DNA of 64,000 nt from Methanomassiliicoccus sp. (GTDB lineage: Archaea > Thermoplasmatota > Thermoplasmata > Methanomassiliicoccales > Methanomassiliicoccaceae): the NCBI GenBank assembly GCA_033485155.1, contig JAWQJJ010000001.1, forward strand, positions 1 through 64,000, written 5' to 3'. A program made the translations under genes and the position numbers. Within the stretch, counting starts at the first letter, position 1. Every line of letters starts with the position of its first letter. The notes beneath the pieces are model-generated. The model worked only from the letters and a program-made list of their open reading frames with translations, did not search any database and was not told the origin of the DNA. Positions 24,175-32,544 of the stretch are shown here, piece after piece.

Positions 24175-24909
24175 TTACCTCAGGGTAAGGCACATCGCCT
24201 CTCTGGACCGGCGAAGGTTCTCGACGTTGTCGAACTCCCCGATGAGCCGCTTCCTCCCCTCGGGGTCGTCCCTCAGCTCCCGGACCGCTCGCTCGATGTT
24301 GGGCACCGCCCTGGTCAGCTCGTCGACGACCGTGACATGCGACTCCACCGCCGTCCTGGAGAGAGGGTTCAGATCAATGGCCAGCACCTTCTTCCCTGCC
24401 TTTACTAGGGCTCCGGCACGGTCGCCATCCTCCAGGGGGATGAGAACGACGTCGGCCTCGTAGATGCCCTCGGTGCAGCACATCGCCCGATCCGAGGCGA
24501 TGCCCTCCAGGCGCGCCTCCTGCACCCGGCCCAGGACGTCCCTGCCGCCCAAGCCCTCGAGGTACGAGACGACCTTCTCCACCCGCTCCGGGGAGCGGTG
24601 GAAGAGATTCACCTCGACCTTGGCCGGGACTGCCCTGGCTAATGACAGGAGGCCTTCAGCGCAAAGCCCCGCGGCATTGCCGTTGACGGTGATGACCGGG
24701 CGGCGGGCCTCCAGCAGCAGCGCCGCTACCGTCCGTTCCGCCTGCGCGGCCGTTTCGGTGGTCCTCTCGCCGAGCATGTAGTCGAACGCCTCCCCCCGGC
24801 CGTGAGCGATGAGACCGGTGGGGGCGACCACGCCCTGCCTGACCAGATCTGACATCCGCTCCCGTACCACCAGCGAACGATAGCGAGGATGGTCCCTGGA
24901 GATCTCCAT
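24175..24909 (-). CDS. 4-phosphopantoate--beta-alanine ligase (archaeal phosphopantothenate synthetase)
   Basis: A 244-residue archaeal phosphopantothenate synthetase, joining 4-phosphopantoate and beta-alanine with ATP in coenzyme A synthesis. Family landmarks are HPRYRSLVVRERM at the N-terminus, TGLIAHGRGEAFDYMLGE near residue 31, and PVITVNGNAAGLCAEG near residue 71, with LAIDLNPLSRTA near residue 172. It is separated from adenosylhomocysteinase by 102 nt and probably has its own promoter. Confidence 0.92.
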   Translation of the reverse strand: MEISRDHPRYRSLVVRERMSDLVRQGVVAPTGLIAHGRGEAFDYMLGERTTETAAQAERTVAALLLEARRPVITVNGNAAGLCAEGLLSLARAVPAKVEVNLFHRSPERVEKVVSYLEGLGGRDVLGRVQEARLEGIASDRAMCCTEGIYEADVVLIPLEDGDRAGALVKAGKKVLAIDLNPLSRTAVESHVTVVDELTRAVPNIERAVRELRDDPEGRKRLIGEFDNVENLRRSREAMCLTLR

Positions 24910-25017
24910 GCTTGGTCGATGGGGGAGGCAGTAAAAAACCGTTGTTGCCTACCGTCCCTCCTCAGGCCTGATGGGCGTCGGCGCTCGGACAACAAAAAAT
25001 AATAAAGCCTATCGTAA

Positions 25018-25030
25018 AGTTTAAATACGT
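25018..25030 (+). promoter_or_regulatory. TATA box of gar1-tfb
   Basis: The stretch GTTTAAATACG sits in an AT-rich patch about 50 nt upstream of gar1. A transcript from near 25050 would carry gar1 and the overlapping tfb. Confidence 0.55.
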
Positions 25031-25075
25031 ATTTTCCAATGTACTTGAACATACCGGTCTACGGACCGTTGGTGC

Positions 25076-25348
25076 ATGATGAAACTTTTGGGCGTTATCC
25101 AGGATATAAGTTTTGACGGCAAGCTCATTGTGAGAGGCTCGTTCGCTCCTGGACCCCGGGACAGGGTGGTGGACAACCGGAGCAAGCCTCTGGGCTTCGT
25201 ACGAAGGGTGTTCGGGCCCGTTGACTCACCGTACATCATGGTCGATCCAGCCGGTAAGAGCAACCTGCTCGCAGCCGTGGGGAAGCAGGTATACGTCGAG
25301 GAGGGCGGACATTATGCCAAAGGTAAGAGAAGGGACCGAAGAGATTGA
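25076..25348 (+). CDS. gar1: H/ACA RNP protein Gar1
   Basis: A 90-residue Gar1-like protein of the H/ACA ribonucleoprotein, which guides pseudouridylation of rRNA and tRNA with Cbf5, Nop10 and L7Ae. The compact barrel is seen in [20 protein letters not shown], then [19 protein letters not shown] and a basic tail ([11 protein letters not shown]). Two ATG codons are adjacent (25076 and 25079). The gene overlaps tfb by 35 bases, so both should be co-translated. Confidence 0.88.
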   Translation: MMKLLGVIQDISFDGKLIVRGSFAPGPRDRVVDNRSKPLGFVRRVFGPVDSPYIMVDPAGKSNLLAAVGKQVYVEEGGHYAKGKRRDRRD

Positions 25349-26246
25349 GAAGTGCCCCGAGTGCGGCGGCAAGCACTTAGTCAGAGATTACGAGCGGGGC
25401 GAGCTGATCTGCGAGGACTGCGGTCTGGTCCTAGATGACCAGTTCATCGACCAGGGACCGGAGTGGAGAGCCTTCGACGTGGAGCAGGGCGAGAAGAGGG
25501 CGCGTACCGGTGCGCCGATGACCTACACCATCCATGACAAGGGTCTGTCGACCGAAATCTCATGGAAGAACAAGGACAGCTACGGCAAGAGCATCCCTAC
25601 CAGGAACCGGGCTCAGCTGTACCGTCTCAGAAAGTGGCAGCGCAGGATCAGGGTGTCCAACGCTACCGAGAGAAACCTCGCCTTCGCATTGTCGGAGCTG
25701 GACCGGATGGCCTCGGCCATGGGCTTGCCCCGCAACGTGCGGGAAACGGCGGCGATGGTCTACCGCAAGGCGGTCAACAAGAACCTCATCCGTGGCCGCA
25801 GCATCGAGGGCGTGGTGGCGGCGTCGCTGTACGCTGCCTGCCGGCAGTGCAACGTGCCGAGGACCCTGGATGAGGTCGCCAACTCCTCCCGCGTAGGTCG
25901 GAAGGAGATCGGAAGGACCTACCGCTTCATGACCCGGGAGCTGAAGCTCAAGCTAATGCCGACGAGACCGCAGGACTATGTGCAGAGGTTCTGCTCCGAG
26001 CTCAAGCTCAGCGGAGAGGTTCAGTCCAAGGCCGCGGAGATCCTCAAGGACGCGGCCAAGAAGGAGCTGACCTCCGGACGCGGCCCCACCGGAGTGGCGG
26101 CGGCGGCCATCTACATCGCCTCCATCCTGTGCAACGAGCGCCGGACCCAAAGAGAGGTGGCTGATATCGCCGGGGTCACTGAGGTCACCATCCGGAACCG
26201 CTACAAGGAGCTGACCGAGAAGCTGGGCATCGAGATCCAGCTCTAG
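25314..26246 (+). CDS. tfb: transcription initiation factor TFB
   Basis: A 310-residue TFB, the archaeal TFIIB, which bridges TBP-bound promoter and RNA polymerase. Order: zinc ribbon with [23 protein letters not shown] near residues 14-37 (in part), B-reader region, and two cyclin repeats ([18 protein letters not shown] onward; [16 protein letters not shown] onward). The second repeat ends with a helix-turn-helix ([18 protein letters not shown]) that reads the BRE. The ATG at 25314 follows GAGGGCGGAC and begins MPKVREG; the longer frame lies in gar1. Confidence 0.95.
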   Translation: MPKVREGTEEIEKCPECGGKHLVRDYERGELICEDCGLVLDDQFIDQGPEWRAFDVEQGEKRARTGAPMTYTIHDKGLSTEISWKNKDSYGKSIPTRNRAQLYRLRKWQRRIRVSNATERNLAFALSELDRMASAMGLPRNVRETAAMVYRKAVNKNLIRGRSIEGVVAASLYAACRQCNVPRTLDEVANSSRVGRKEIGRTYRFMTRELKLKLMPTRPQDYVQRFCSELKLSGEVQSKAAEILKDAAKKELTSGRGPTGVAAAAIYIASILCNERRTQREVADIAGVTEVTIRNRYKELTEKLGIEIQL

Positions 26247-26255
26247 GCCGGGCAT

Positions 26256-26281
26256 CGGGGCCTCGAGCCCCGGCCTTTTTC
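26256..26281 (+). terminator. terminator after tfb
   Basis: CGGGGC-CTCGA-GCCCCG forms a perfect 6-bp stem with CTCGA as loop, followed two bases later by TTTTT. It begins ten bases after the tfb stop. Confidence 0.7.
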
Positions 26282-26368
26282 TACGGTCGTCCCCGATGCG
26301 CGGGGAGACCATCCTTTCCTTCAATACCTATTTCTAGCGAGGGAAAGTTTTCGTAGAGAGGTGCGACG

Positions 26369-27337
26369 GTGGAGGACAAGAGCGTTCTACTGAAGCCGAT
26401 GGGCGCATGGTACGCCCTCGGTGGCCTGATCACCATTGTGAGCGCGATCGTGGTCTCCTTCATCGATTTCAGGTTGGGAGCCGTACTGGCCATCCCCGCC
26501 TTCATCCTCCTGGCCCTCTTGGGGTCCATGGAGTTCTCGGCCGGCCGGACCATCTGGCGATCGGAGGTCGGCTCCTGGCGGAGCATCATGACCGCCTCCC
26601 TGGTCACGGTGGTGGCTAGGTTGCTGTTCGTCTTCCTGTTATGGCCCGAAGTGTTCACCGGCAGCGGGACCGTGCTGTTCTGGGAGAGCGACTCGAAGGG
26701 AGCGTGGCTCCTCTACCTCAACCTCATCTGGCTGGCGGTGGAAGCAGTGCTCTCCATCTACCTGTATCTCCATTCCGACCTCTTCATGCGGGAGGAGCGT
26801 GAGGGAGACCGTCCCGATCTGGCCAGCTGCAGGGTGAAGAGCGCTTCGGAGTGCCCTCACTGCCACGAGGTGGTGGAGACCTACTGGCGATCCTGCCCGT
26901 GCTGCGGCACCAAGCTGCCCCGGGTCTGCAGGGAATGCGGAGGGGAGATCGGCGACATGATGGCCCGATGCCCCCAGTGCGGTGCCGAGATCATGCAGGC
27001 GGCGTCCATGGCCAAGACCGTGGAGATGTGCCACAAGCTCACCCAGGAGAATGATCTGCCTGAAACGAAGGCCGGGCACTACGCTAGACTGGCCGAGGCC
27101 CTGTTGAAGAACGGGCAGCCGGAGGAGGCGGTGATAGCCTACCGCCACGCCATCGCCCTTACGAGCTTTCCACGCAAGCGGACCAACTTCATGGTCCGGG
27201 CCGCGCGCATCCTGATCAACACCGGGCACCAGCCGGAGGCGGCTATGCTCCTGGACGAGGCGCTGGCCATCGACCCGGAGGACATTGCCGGGGCCCAGAT
27301 GGTGCGATCGGAGATGGGCCGACCTTCGTTCGCCTGA
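26369..27337 (+). CDS. membrane protein with double zinc ribbon and TPR region
   Basis: A 322-residue protein: four hydrophobic segments (about 13-35, 38-52, 68-92 and 110-132), then a double zinc ribbon (CPHC, CPCC, CREC, CPQC between residues 164 and 208), then a TPR-like helical repeat region (GHYARLAEALLKNGQPEEAVIAYRHAI, in part). The start is a GTG at 26369. The composition suggests a scaffold or sensor in the membrane with cytoplasmic zinc and TPR parts. Function unknown. Confidence 0.7.
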   Translation: MEDKSVLLKPMGAWYALGGLITIVSAIVVSFIDFRLGAVLAIPAFILLALLGSMEFSAGRTIWRSEVGSWRSIMTASLVTVVARLLFVFLLWPEVFTGSGTVLFWESDSKGAWLLYLNLIWLAVEAVLSIYLYLHSDLFMREEREGDRPDLASCRVKSASECPHCHEVVETYWRSCPCCGTKLPRVCRECGGEIGDMMARCPQCGAEIMQAASMAKTVEMCHKLTQENDLPETKAGHYARLAEALLKNGQPEEAVIAYRHAIALTSFPRKRTNFMVRAARILINTGHQPEAAMLLDEALAIDPEDIAGAQMVRSEMGRPSFA

Positions 27338-28393
27338 TCACGGTCGGACTCGGGACAGGCGCATATATTCCGTCCGGTCCTCTATGACCCGAGCGAACAG
27401 GATCTCCTTCTTTACCCCGTGAGCCAGCCGGACCGCCCGGGAGACCTCCGGCCAGGTCGTCTCGTAGTCCGCGGGCACGGCGTGCACCAACCACCGGGCG
27501 TGGGACCGCTCGGGATCGTCCTCGTACACCCGGAAGTGGGAGCCGTACTTGAACCCAGTCTTGACCACAAGGCCGCGGGAGCGGAGGTCGTTGTAGGCCT
27601 TCAACCTCAGGTCGAAGTCCTGCTGGAACTTGAGCGCCCGTTTCTTGAAGCGATCAAACCTCACTGCCCTGCCGGAGACTATGGTATATACATCCAGCCG
27701 CTCCCGCTCCATGAGGTGGGCAGCCTCGATGAGGGACAGCTGGAGCGCCTTTCCCAGCTTCTTGCCGTAGAAACCTTGCGCATACAGCCGCTCCGCGCCT
27801 GCCTCGTCGAACACCATCACCCGGTCCTCTAGCAACGCCCCTCGCACCGGCGGCCCTACCCACTCCTGGGTCGCGGTGCCCTTGGGCTCGCTGCGGTCGG
27901 CGTGGTAGAAGGTGATGTCTCCCTCCTCGTCCACGATGGCGATGAGTAGTTCCTTCCTCGTGCGCTCGGAGCGGTCCATGACTTCCATGAAGGGAGCCAT
28001 GGAGAACACCGAGCGCTCCGAGATCGCTGAGACCCAGCTCTTGGTCTGGGTGCTATTGGGGGTACCCCCTCGGGGGAACACCCGGAAATCGAACTCCTCC
28101 CCCGCCGGCTTGACCAGGTAGCCCCGTCCCCTCAGGTCGCGATACACGATGTACTTGATCTCAAAGTCACGATGGGCGGCCGAGGCCGATGCCACCAGCC
28201 GCTCCATGGAGATCGCATCGCTCTCCTCGCGGACCTCCAGTCGGCCGCACTCCACCAGGTATACCGCTTCCAGCAGGTCCATCTCCAGGCCGCCGCCGGA
28301 CATCGGGTAGCCGTAGTAGCCCTTGTTGTAGATCTGGCTGGCCTCGGTCTGATCGGCGATGATGACGCTGTCCTTGACCAGCTCTCCAGGCAT
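27338..28393 (-). CDS. endA: tRNA-splicing endonuclease, duplicated-subunit type
   Basis: A 351-residue tRNA-intron endonuclease of the form in which two subunit-like repeats are joined. It excises introns at bulge-helix-bulge motifs. Both halves show the same order: ASQIYNKGYYGYPMSGGG / AERLYAQGFYGKKLGKA, followed by DLLEAVYLVE / QLSLIEAAHLME. The catalytic triad is in the second half: Tyr in FKYGSHFRVY, His in RWLVHAV, Lys in HGVKKEI. The ATG at 28393 is favoured over the frame opening at 28432 because a TTAAGA box lies about 28 nt upstream. Confidence 0.9.
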   Translation of the reverse strand: MPGELVKDSVIIADQTEASQIYNKGYYGYPMSGGGLEMDLLEAVYLVECGRLEVREESDAISMERLVASASAAHRDFEIKYIVYRDLRGRGYLVKPAGEEFDFRVFPRGGTPNSTQTKSWVSAISERSVFSMAPFMEVMDRSERTRKELLIAIVDEEGDITFYHADRSEPKGTATQEWVGPPVRGALLEDRVMVFDEAGAERLYAQGFYGKKLGKALQLSLIEAAHLMERERLDVYTIVSGRAVRFDRFKKRALKFQQDFDLRLKAYNDLRSRGLVVKTGFKYGSHFRVYEDDPERSHARWLVHAVPADYETTWPEVSRAVRLAHGVKKEILFARVIEDRTEYMRLSRVRP

Positions 28394-28473
28394 GGTACTC
28401 GCAGAACGGCCTTTGCTCTTAACCCTTTCCACGCTCGGACGACTGTTCGCGTATCATGTGAGGCAAGGGGAAG

Positions 28474-28483
28474 GATTTATCTA
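28474..28483 (+). promoter_or_regulatory. TATA box of the phr-like gene
   Basis: GATTTATCTA stands in GC-rich DNA about 60 nt upstream of the regulator gene. Its centre is about 29 bases before the inverted repeat at 28507, matching the geometry of the second operator. Confidence 0.6.
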
Positions 28484-28506
28484 CCGATGAGTACCGTATA
28501 AGGTAT

Positions 28507-28521
28507 ACAACTTACAGTTGA
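28507..28521. promoter_or_regulatory. operator 1 (ACAAC-N5-GTTGA) at the phr-like promoter
   Basis: ACAAC-TTACA-GTTGA forms a near-perfect inverted repeat just downstream of the TATA box, where the transcription start should lie. The 9-base half-site GTATACAAC (28503-28511) is the exact reverse complement of GTTGTATAC in operator 2 (29493-29501). The centre-to-TATA spacing is the same within a few bases. Autoregulation by the adjacent Phr-like repressor is the likely purpose. Confidence 0.65.
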
Positions 28522-28541
28522 TATCTTAGCAGGTGAACCAT

Positions 28542-29153
28542 ATGGTCGGACTTGACGCCTTACTATCGGTCATCGAGAACCCCGCCCGGCGAAGGATCCT
28601 TGAGGCCCTCGTCCGGGAGCCCCACTACCCATTGCAGCTGTCCAAGGAGTTGGGGATGAGCCAACAGGCGGTGATGAAGCATCTGAGGGTGCTGGAGTCG
28701 TGCGGGCTGGTCAAGAGCTTCCGCGAGGAGAGCGATCTGGGAGGGCCGATGCGCAACAAGTACTATCCTACGGTCAACTTCACCATCGTCGTGGACGTGG
28801 GCACGAACATATTCCGCGCCGAGCTCACCACCCGGGAGCACGAGCCTGCCCCGGTCGATCGGGAGGAGGCTCAGGCCCGAGAGGCCCGGGCCAAGGAGCT
28901 CAGGGAGAGGATGTCGGACATTGATCGCCGGCTGCTCGAACTGCAGCGGCAGAGGGAGGAGCTCATCGAGGAGAAGGAGAGCATCATGGACGAGGTGGCC
29001 AGGCTGACGGCCGAGCTTCCCGACTACCAGGCGCGCAGGGCGATGTACGAGTTCATCAGCAGACCGGACCTCGATCCCCGGGAGATAGCAAGACAGCTGT
29101 CTATGCGGGACGAGGTTGTCCTGCGCTACATCAAAGAGTGGCTGGAGGAGTGA
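28542..29153 (+). CDS. Phr-like winged-helix heat-shock regulator
   Basis: A 203-residue ArsR-type winged helix with a coiled-coil tail. Residues 5-65 hold the wHTH (NPARRRILEALVREPHYPLQ, SQQAVMKHLRVLESCGLVKS), then a KYYPTVNF wing region, then a long charged coiled coil (SDIDRRLLELQRQREELIEE). This domain order and length match the Pyrococcus heat-shock repressor Phr, which represses its own gene, hsp20 and an AAA ATPase. The ATG at 28542 follows AGGTGAACC; an earlier GTG at 28533 is less likely. It sits directly upstream of CDC48 and Hsp20. Confidence 0.8.
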   Translation: MVGLDALLSVIENPARRRILEALVREPHYPLQLSKELGMSQQAVMKHLRVLESCGLVKSFREESDLGGPMRNKYYPTVNFTIVVDVGTNIFRAELTTREHEPAPVDREEAQAREARAKELRERMSDIDRRLLELQRQREELIEEKESIMDEVARLTAELPDYQARRAMYEFISRPDLDPREIARQLSMRDEVVLRYIKEWLEE

Positions 29154-29154
29154 C

Positions 29155-29433
29155 ATGAACGAGGAAGATGGAGAACGGAGAACGGATGGAGTGCCAACCG
29201 GCCAGTTCGAACGCCTGGCCCGGGGGGCGGGCAGGGCGATGGATCGCGCCGTGCAGCGGGCGGAGGTCGGATCCCGCCAGGTGTACCACGCCGTGGCCAA
29301 CGAGGCCAAGAGCGGAGCCCGGGACGTGGCGAACCATGCCTCTGTCGTCGTGAACGAGGTGAAGAGCGAGCTCCCCCGCCTGAGGGCAGAGCTACGGGAG
29401 ATGGAGGCGCGGGTCAGGGATCGCCTGAGGTGA
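29155..29433 (+). CDS. small helical protein cotranscribed with the phr-like gene
   Basis: A 92-residue amphipathic helical protein starting one base after the regulator stop (TGACATG), with GGAGGAGTGAC upstream. It contains repeated alternating hydrophobic and charged runs (GRAMDRAVQRAEVGSRQVYH, then NHASVVVNEVKSELPRLRAE) reminiscent of LEA-like stress proteins. There is no recognised domain. Its place in the heat-shock module suggests a protective or regulatory role, but this is inference only. Confidence 0.65.
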   Translation: MNEEDGERRTDGVPTGQFERLARGAGRAMDRAVQRAEVGSRQVYHAVANEAKSGARDVANHASVVVNEVKSELPRLRAELREMEARVRDRLR

Positions 29434-29444
29434 TCTCAAGGCGA

Positions 29445-29456
29445 TTAATTTATATA
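29445..29456 (+). promoter_or_regulatory. TATA box of the CDC48-Hsp20 operon
   Basis: TTAATTTATATA, 12 nt after the helical-protein stop. The transcription start should lie near 29477, at the edge of operator 2. Confidence 0.75.
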
Positions 29457-29482
29457 GAAGGGCAATCATTGAGTGATAGTAG

Positions 29483-29497
29483 ACAACCTAGAGTTGT
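29483..29497. promoter_or_regulatory. operator 2 (ACAAC-N5-GTTGT) at the CDC48-Hsp20 promoter
   Basis: ACAAC-CTAGA-GTTGT is a perfect 5-base-arm palindrome, extended to GTTGTATAC on its right side. It covers about +5 to +20 of the expected transcript, a place where a bound repressor would block polymerase, as Phr does in Pyrococcus. Confidence 0.7.
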
Positions 29498-29519
29498 ATA
29501 CTGCTGAATTGGAGGCTAG

Positions 29520-29681
29520 ATGAACCCTGATGTCCCCGACAACGAGCGGAGCCCGGCGCCCAAGCGCAAGTGGAGGCCGCTCAATGAGCCGGAGAGGAGA
29601 ACGAGCGAGCTGGACCTGACGTTCGCCAGGAGCGCGGACGGTCCGTCCTACGAGATGCAGTTCCAGTGGAGCGGACATTAA
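29520..29681 (+). CDS. 53-residue small protein at the head of the CDC48 operon
   Basis: A short frame from ATG at 29520 (GGAGG five bases upstream) to TAA at 29681. The protein is charged and Pro-rich at the start (NPDVPDNERSPAPKRKWRPL) with a C-terminal FARSADGPSYEMQF. No family is recognised. The strong ribosome site, the preceding operator/TATA pair and the 39-nt gap to CDC48 make it probably real and probably part of the heat-shock response. Confidence 0.65.
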   Translation: MNPDVPDNERSPAPKRKWRPLNEPERRTSELDLTFARSADGPSYEMQFQWSGH

Positions 29682-29720
29682 ATAACCGCTCTGATAGAGT
29701 AGTCAAAGAGAGGGAGAAGC

Positions 29721-31904
29721 ATGGATTCATCGGAAAAGGTATTGAAGGTCGCCGAGGCCAAGTCCAAGGACGCTGAGCGCGGCATCGCCCGGGTGGACCC
29801 CGCGGTTATGGAGGTGCTCGGCATCACCGCCGGTGACGTCATCCAGATCGAGGGCAAGAAGCGGACCGTGGCCATCGTGTGGCCTGGTTACCCCGAGGAC
29901 GCCAACCGCGGGGTCATTAGGGTCGACGGCACCATCCGCCGCAACGCCCAGACCAGCATCGACGAGAAGGTCGCCATCCGCAAGGTGGCGATCAAGGAGG
30001 CGCGCAAGATCACCTTCGCTCCCACCGAGCCGCTGCGCATAATGGGCGGCGAGGAGTATCTCAGCCAGAGCCTGGAGGGACGTGCGGTCACCCGCGGTGA
30101 TGTCATCCAGATCAATGTCATGGGCCGGAGGATCGATCTGATCGTCGTTTCCTATAGTCCGACCTCCGACGCCGTGCTCGTGCACCGCACCACCGAGGTC
30201 AAGATCAGCGAGAAGCCGGTGAAGGAGGGCCAATCCAACATCCCCAAGGTCACCTACGAGGACATCGGAGGACTGGGGGACGAGGTCAAGCGGGTCAGAG
30301 AGATGATCGAGCTTCCCCTCCGCCACCCTGAGCTATTCGAGAGGCTGGGAGTGGAGGCGCCCAAGGGTGTGCTGCTGCACGGCCCACCAGGTACGGGCAA
30401 GACCCTCCTGGCCAAGGCTGTGGCGGGGGAGACCAACGCCAACTTCGTCACCATCGGCGGGCCGGAGATCATGTCCAAGTTCTACGGCGAGAGCGAGGAA
30501 CGGCTGCGTGAGATATTCAAGCAGGCCCAGGAGAACGCGCCCACCATCATCTTCATCGACGAGATCGACTCCATCGCCCCCAAGCGGGAGGAGGTCAGCG
30601 GAGAGACCGAGCGGAGGGTCGTAGCCCAGCTGCTGTCGCTGATGGACGGGCTGGAGGCGAGGGGAAAGGTCGTGGTCATCGGTGCCACCAACCGTCCCAA
30701 CGCGCTCGATCCCGCCATCCGCAGGCCGGGCCGTTTCGACCGGGAGATCGAGATCAATCCGCCCAACCGCGAGGGGCGGCTGGACATCCTGCAGATCCAC
30801 ACTCGGGGCATGCCTCTGGAGGAGGACGTCGAGCTGGAAACCCTGGCCGACCTCACCCACGGGTACGTTGGCGCGGACCTCTCCGCCCTGACCAAGGAGG
30901 CGGCCATGCACTCCCTTCGCCGCGTGCTTCCGGAGATGGACCTGGAGATGGAGCAGATCCCCATGGACGTGCTGAGCAAGATCACCGTCACCAGGAACGA
31001 CTTCTTTGCCGCCCTGCGGGAGATGCAGCCTTCCAGCCTGAGAGAGGTGTTCATCGAGACCCCCAACGTCAGGTGGGAGGAGATCGGCGGTCTGACCGAG
31101 GCTAAGCGCGAACTGCAGGAAGCGGTGGAGTGGCCCCTGAAGTATGCCTCAGTGTTCAGCCACATGAACGCCACGCCCCCCAAGGGTGTGCTGCTGTACG
31201 GTCCGCCAGGTACGGGCAAGACCCTGCTGGCTAAAGCGGTCGCCACCGAGTCCCAGGCCAACTTCATCAACGTCAAGGGGCCAGAGTTCCTGAGCAAGTG
31301 GGTCGGCGAGTCGGAGAAGGCGGTCAGGGAGACCTTCCGCAAGGCGAGGCAGGCCTCACCCTGCATCATCTTCATGGACGAAATCGACTCCATCGCCCCG
31401 GTCCGGGGCGGGGAGGCCGACAGCCACGTCACCGAGCGGGTGATCTCGCAGATGCTCACCGAGATCGACGGTCTGCAGAGCCTGCACAACGTGGTGGTCA
31501 TCGCCGCCACCAACCGGCCGGATATGCTCGACCCGGCTCTGCTGAGGCCTGGCCGCTTCGACCGGCTGGTCCGCATCCCCAACCCCGACCTCGAGGGCCG
31601 CAAGCAGGTACTCCGCATCCACACCGCCAAGAAGCCCCTGGCCGAGGACGTCGACCTGGATGATCTGGCAAGGAGGACCGACGGTTACTCCGGCGCGGAC
31701 CTCGCCGCCCTGACCAACGAGGCGGTGATGCTGGCCATCCGGTCGCTGGTGGCCAAGAACAAGGACGTCGCACCGGAGGAACTGAACGACGCGAAGATCT
31801 CGATGACCTTCTTCAACCAGGCCATGGAGAAAGTGAAGCCGGTCAGCCGCAGCGACCTGGGCAGGTACCCGAAGGTCGCCGAGGATTACGTATATGTGAG
31901 GTGA
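29721..31904 (+). CDS. CDC48/VCP (VAT) AAA+ ATPase
   Basis: A 727-residue double-AAA unfoldase. Residues 1-190 form the N-domain (double-psi barrel and beta-clam: [20 protein letters not shown] in part). D1 Walker A GPPGTGKT is near residue 221 and Walker [13 protein letters not shown] near residue 275; D2 repeats both (near 493 and 547). Second-region arginines ([16 protein letters not shown]) are present in both rings. The C-terminus ends [10 protein letters not shown], an aromatic tail as in proteasome-partner unfoldases. It feeds proteins to the proteasome or remodels complexes. Cotranscribed with hsp20. Confidence 0.96.
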   Translation: MDSSEKVLKVAEAKSKDAERGIARVDPAVMEVLGITAGDVIQIEGKKRTVAIVWPGYPEDANRGVIRVDGTIRRNAQTSIDEKVAIRKVAIKEARKITFAPTEPLRIMGGEEYLSQSLEGRAVTRGDVIQINVMGRRIDLIVVSYSPTSDAVLVHRTTEVKISEKPVKEGQSNIPKVTYEDIGGLGDEVKRVREMIELPLRHPELFERLGVEAPKGVLLHGPPGTGKTLLAKAVAGETNANFVTIGGPEIMSKFYGESEERLREIFKQAQENAPTIIFIDEIDSIAPKREEVSGETERRVVAQLLSLMDGLEARGKVVVIGATNRPNALDPAIRRPGRFDREIEINPPNREGRLDILQIHTRGMPLEEDVELETLADLTHGYVGADLSALTKEAAMHSLRRVLPEMDLEMEQIPMDVLSKITVTRNDFFAALREMQPSSLREVFIETPNVRWEEIGGLTEAKRELQEAVEWPLKYASVFSHMNATPPKGVLLYGPPGTGKTLLAKAVATESQANFINVKGPEFLSKWVGESEKAVRETFRKARQASPCIIFMDEIDSIAPVRGGEADSHVTERVISQMLTEIDGLQSLHNVVVIAATNRPDMLDPALLRPGRFDRLVRIPNPDLEGRKQVLRIHTAKKPLAEDVDLDDLARRTDGYSGADLAALTNEAVMLAIRSLVAKNKDVAPEELNDAKISMTFFNQAMEKVKPVSRSDLGRYPKVAEDYVYVR

Positions 31905-31909
31905 AGAAC

Positions 31910-32440
31910 ATGGCAGACGACAAGAGGAGGAAGCGCCGCACCTCCTGGGATGACCTCTTCGGCAGCTTCGACGAGGACTTCGAGGAGATGCGTGCGCGCA
32001 TGGACGCGTTGATGGAGGGGTTCATGAACGGTCGCATCGACACCAGCACGAACCAGCCCATCGTCTATGGGTTCTCCATGCGGGTTGGGCCGGACGGAAA
32101 GCCCCACATCGAGGAGTTCGGCAACACCTCTCCCGAGGTCACCGGCGAGGGGGGAGCCCGGGAGCCGCTGACCGACATCATCGAGGAGAAGGAGCGCGTC
32201 CGGGTGATCATCGAGCTGCCGGGGGTGGACAAAGAAGACATCCAGCTCCATGTCGAGGACCGCGTGCTGGACATCTCCGTGGATAAGGAGGACCGCAAGT
32301 TCTCCAAGGAGCTGGAACTCCCCTCGGCGGTGGACCCTGACTCGGCCTCGGCATCGTACAAGAACGGTGTTCTCGAGGTGACCCTTAAGCGGATCGCCCC
32401 CAAGAAGCGAGGCAAGGCAGTCAAGATCGAGGGCCGGTAG
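31910..32440 (+). CDS. Hsp20 (alpha-crystallin) small heat-shock protein
   Basis: A 176-residue small heat-shock protein. The acidic, basic-rich N-arm (DDKRRKRRTSWDDLFGSFDEDF in part) precedes a crystallin core (REPLTDIIEEKERVRVIIELPGV, then VSIDKEDRKFSKELELPSAVDPDSASASYKNGVLEVTLKR in parts), with A-x-x-x-n-G-V-L closing strand conserved. It holds unfolding proteins for refolding or degradation. Gap to CDC48 is five bases and GAGGTGA precedes the ATG at 31910, so both belong to one operon. Confidence 0.93.
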   Translation: MADDKRRKRRTSWDDLFGSFDEDFEEMRARMDALMEGFMNGRIDTSTNQPIVYGFSMRVGPDGKPHIEEFGNTSPEVTGEGGAREPLTDIIEEKERVRVIIELPGVDKEDIQLHVEDRVLDISVDKEDRKFSKELELPSAVDPDSASASYKNGVLEVTLKRIAPKKRGKAVKIEGR

Positions 32441-32454
32441 GCCCTTCCCTTTTT
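32431..32454 (+). terminator. terminator of the CDC48-Hsp20 operon
   Basis: GGGCC-GGTA-GGCCC forms a 5-bp stem that includes the hsp20 stop codon, followed by TTCCCTTTTT and a second run of six T residues at 32461-32466. Confidence 0.55.
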
Positions 32455-32544
32455 CTTACCTTTTTTCTCGAGGGCCAGATAGCACATCGGCACGCCCCTC
32501 ATCAACGGTAACGCTCATATAGAAGTTTAAGAGTATAGAGGTCC

